Source of the DNA: Clostridiales bacterium UBA5888
Lineage (GTDB): Bacteria > Bacillota > Clostridia > Oscillospirales > Oscillospiraceae
Length of the DNA stretch: 16,781 nucleotides
Assembly (NCBI GenBank): GCA_002431965.1
Contig: DJEW01000034.1
Location: 1-16,781 of the forward strand
Reading direction: 5' to 3'
The notes beneath the pieces are model-generated. The model saw only the letters and a program-made list of their open reading frames with translations. It ran no database searches and was not told the origin of the DNA. This document shows positions 14,924 through 16,781 of the stretch, in pieces (positions within the stretch are counted from its first letter, which is position 1; each line of letters begins with the position of its first letter). The position numbers and the translations under genes were made by a program.

Positions 14924-16063
14924 TTGGCAAGAAACTTGGAATTTTACAAGGGACGGCGAAAGAAGAGAAACTATGCGCTCGTCCCGTCGGCAATCGTACT
15001 GGGCGTGATAATGCTGATTGTGGTGCTCTTTTACGGCATGCAGAAGTACGCGGTCATCACCAAGGACGGCGTGAGTGTCGAGCTGCCCATACTCAGCGAC
15101 GGCAAGACCGCCGTAGACAGCGCCGGCAATGAGGTGCGCGTTTTCGACACGGTTGACACCGAGGTCATCTATGATCAGCCGGACTATTCATATATCAAAG
15201 CGACTGCCGGGACGGATGTGCCGGAGTTCCGAGCGATATTTGTGCCGTACACCGACCTGACGTCGGATAAGCTGAAGGAATACACGGCGCGTCTTTCGCA
15301 GGGCAACGGGCTTGTGCTGGAGATGAAGCCGCGCAGCGGTCAGCTCATGTGGGACTCGCAGGCGGATATGGCGGTCAGCTACGGGCTGACCGTCCCATCG
15401 GAACAGACAGCTGCCATGCCCGATTTGATCACACAGATAAAAGAGGACAACAAGGGCATCTACCTTGCCGCGCAGATAAGCTGCTGCGTTGACGAGCTTT
15501 TTGCCTCGCGCAGCACCACCGTCACGCTTCGCCGTGCAGATAACAACGCCAACGTCATCGACGATACAGGCACATGGCTCGATCCGTATAATCTCAGCGT
15601 GAGAAATTACATTGTACAGCTCGCACGCGAGCTGTACGCCATGGGCTTTGACGAGGTCATCCTTGCCGACGTGGCGCATCCGGTGTTTGCCGAGCCTACG
15701 GAGATAATCTACACACGCCAGCTGTCAACCGCGGCAAGCACGAAGACAGCCGTGTGCGGCTTTGCCATTTATGTTGCCAATCAACTCGACGATGAGGCGG
15801 GTAGACTGTCCATCTACTGCGACACGAAGCCCGCGCTAGTCAAGGCGGATGACAATGGGCAGGATGCGCGGCTTTTTATGAAGATATATGACCGCGTGTA
15901 TCTGCGCACGGACAAGTTTGCATATCCATACAATGTTGACGATATAAAGGACTACATCGGCAACGGCAAGGTCAATGACCGCCTTGTCCCCGTCGTGGAG
16001 AATTATCTGCCCGACAACAGCTCATGGGTGCTTGTGGACGTTGAAGAGGACACGGAGGAATAG
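14924..16063 (+). CDS. Membrane-anchored glycoside-hydrolase-like protein (DUF4015-like)
   Basis: A 379-residue protein with a basic cytoplasmic start (YKGRRKKRNY), one membrane helix at about 18-39 and a large extracytoplasmic part. Residues 102-255 look like a TIM-barrel sugar-hydrolase core: FRAIFVPYTDL, GNGLVLEMKP, GIYLAAQISC, then TWLDPYNLSVRNYI (217-230) and GFDEVILADV (241-250), a layout I associate with DUF4015/putative glycosyl hydrolases. The usual acidic catalytic pair is not certain by eye; E133, D220, E244 and D249 are candidates, and the typical FDYVRFP is replaced by LADVAHP, so activity may be lost or altered. The start is TTG at 14924, with GAGG 8 bases upstream. The fic gene begins 1 base after its stop. 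Confidence 0.72.
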   Translation: MARNLEFYKGRRKKRNYALVPSAIVLGVIMLIVVLFYGMQKYAVITKDGVSVELPILSDGKTAVDSAGNEVRVFDTVDTEVIYDQPDYSYIKATAGTDVPEFRAIFVPYTDLTSDKLKEYTARLSQGNGLVLEMKPRSGQLMWDSQADMAVSYGLTVPSEQTAAMPDLITQIKEDNKGIYLAAQISCCVDELFASRSTTVTLRRADNNANVIDDTGTWLDPYNLSVRNYIVQLARELYAMGFDEVILADVAHPVFAEPTEIIYTRQLSTAASTKTAVCGFAIYVANQLDDEAGRLSIYCDTKPALVKADDNGQDARLFMKIYDRVYLRTDKFAYPYNVDDIKDYIGNGKVNDRLVPVVENYLPDNSSWVLVDVEEDTEE

Positions 16064-16064
16064 A

Positions 16065-16670
16065 ATGGCTCTTGAAAACAAATTGGGCTTAACCGATTCT
16101 GCGGAGCTTGCACGCGAAGAAGAAAAGCTCAGCAAGAAAAAAGCGGCGCTGCTGTTTGAAAGCGGCCTGCTTGATTCCGTGCCTTCCGGTACTTTTGCTG
16201 CGCTGAAAGCGATCCACAAATATCTCTTTGAGGACATCTACGATTTTGCGGGCAAATTGCGCAGCGTCAACCTTGCTAAAGGAAGCTTCCGCTTCGCGCC
16301 GCTGATGTATCTGGAGGCGGCACTGGCAAATATCGACAGGATGCCGCAGTCCACATTTGATGAGATCATCGAAAAATATGTGGAAATGAATATTGCCCAC
16401 CCCTTCCGAGAGGGCAACGGACGCAGTATGCGCATATGGCTTGACCAGATGCTGAGAACTGAAATCGGCAGGGTCGTGGATTGGAGCAAGGTCGATAAGG
16501 AGGACTATCTTCTGGCGATGGAGCGCAGCCCCGTTAAAGACACGGAGATCAAGGTGCTGCTGAAAGCGGCGCTGACTGACGATGTAAGCAGCCGCGAGAT
16601 ATATATGAAAGGCATTGATCACAGCTACTATTACGAGGGCTATACTACCTTTAAGACGGAAGAATTGTAA
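16065..16670 (+). CDS. Fic-family AMP transferase, class III (self-inhibited)
   Basis: A 201-residue Fic protein. It carries the complete catalytic loop HPFREGNGRSMR (112-123), with H112 as base, E116 for the metal and the GNGR nucleotide anchor, followed by IWLD. A flap segment, SFRFAPLMYLE, precedes it. The C-terminal helix has SYYYEG (187-192), which fits the inhibitory (S/T)xxxE(G/N) motif; its C-terminal position defines class III, as in Neisseria NmFic and Enterococcus EfFic. Such enzymes AMPylate target hydroxyls and are held off by that glutamate. The ATG at 16065 has GGAGG 7 bases upstream and lies 1 base after the preceding stop, so it is co-expressed with the membrane glycosidase-like gene. 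The target is unknown, and no separate antitoxin is seen. Confidence 0.92.
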   Translation: MALENKLGLTDSAELAREEEKLSKKKAALLFESGLLDSVPSGTFAALKAIHKYLFEDIYDFAGKLRSVNLAKGSFRFAPLMYLEAALANIDRMPQSTFDEIIEKYVEMNIAHPFREGNGRSMRIWLDQMLRTEIGRVVDWSKVDKEDYLLAMERSPVKDTEIKVLLKAALTDDVSSREIYMKGIDHSYYYEGYTTFKTEEL

Positions 16671-16727
16671 CTGTGCAGACCTCGGCCTGCTCGAATCTGC
16701 AAGCTTATAAGGAAACAGAATATAACG

Positions 16728-16768
16728 GCGGCACGGCAGAGGACTGCTTTCCTCTGCCGTGCCGCTTT
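16728..16768 (+). terminator. Terminator after fic
   Basis: GCGGCACGGCAGAGGA (16728-16743) and TCCTCTGCCGTGCCGC (16750-16765) form a perfect 16-base-pair stem with a 6-base loop, followed by only TTTG. The stem is very stable but the T run is short. It probably ends the run that begins at the 9941 promoter. Confidence 0.8.
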
Positions 16769-16781
16769 GCGTGTATACGGT

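Noticed and set aside
16065..16670. Fic as the toxin of a two-gene toxin-antitoxin pair
   Set aside because: The inhibitory motif is within the protein and the upstream neighbour is a large membrane protein, not a small FicA-type antitoxin.

Overview
The window looks like chromosome from a spore-forming, anaerobic, amino-acid-fermenting member of the Clostridia, most likely an Oscillospiraceae/Ruminococcaceae-type gut bacterium. This is an inference. It rests on the GC-rich coding DNA with AT-rich promoters, canonical TTGACA/TATAAT-like promoters with 17-base spacers, strong AGGAG ribosome sites, TTG and GTG starts, a yabP-yabQ-divIC-yabR sporulation/division cluster, indolepyruvate:ferredoxin oxidoreductase, and a butyryl-CoA:acetate-type CoA-transferase. 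No phage, insertion sequence or CRISPR array is visible.

Layout. (1) 1-763 is a stable-RNA cluster: tRNA-Glu(CTC), tRNA-Lys(CTT), a free-standing 5S rRNA with its own promoter, then tRNA-Asn, tRNA-Met and tRNA-Trp, separated by hairpins and palindromes. (2) 818-2053 is an MFS transporter followed by a terminator. (3) 2125-4452 on the minus strand is iorA-iorB, which oxidises aromatic 2-oxoacids to acyl-CoA and reduces ferredoxin. (4) 4593-4770 is a complete tRNA-Leu(CAG) unit with promoter and terminator. (5) 4890-5034 is an array of four adjacent hairpins with no gene. (6) 5054-7104 on the minus strand holds a THUMP/RlmL-like RNA methyltransferase and a diacylglycerol-kinase-family lipid kinase, probably one transcript. 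(7) 7332-9825 on the plus strand is a 167-residue unknown protein followed by a CstA-family transporter and a terminator. (8) 9941-16768 is a nine-gene plus-strand run with short gaps: CoA-transferase, ProX-like prolyl-tRNA deacylase, yabP, yabQ, divIC, yabR, a second CoA-transferase, a membrane-anchored glycoside-hydrolase-like protein, and a Fic protein.

How it fits together. iorAB, the CstA-family carrier and the two CoA-transferases suggest fermentation of amino acids and organic acids to short-chain fatty acids. The yabP/yabQ/divIC/yabR block is the conserved spore-envelope and division neighbourhood, here placed between two paralogous CoA-transferase genes.

The points I would look at again are the four-hairpin element at 4890-5034, the class III self-inhibited Fic protein placed 1 base after the membrane glycosidase-like gene, the CoA-transferase genes bracketing the sporulation block, and the unknown gene leading cstA. 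I see no convincing new defence or mobile system.
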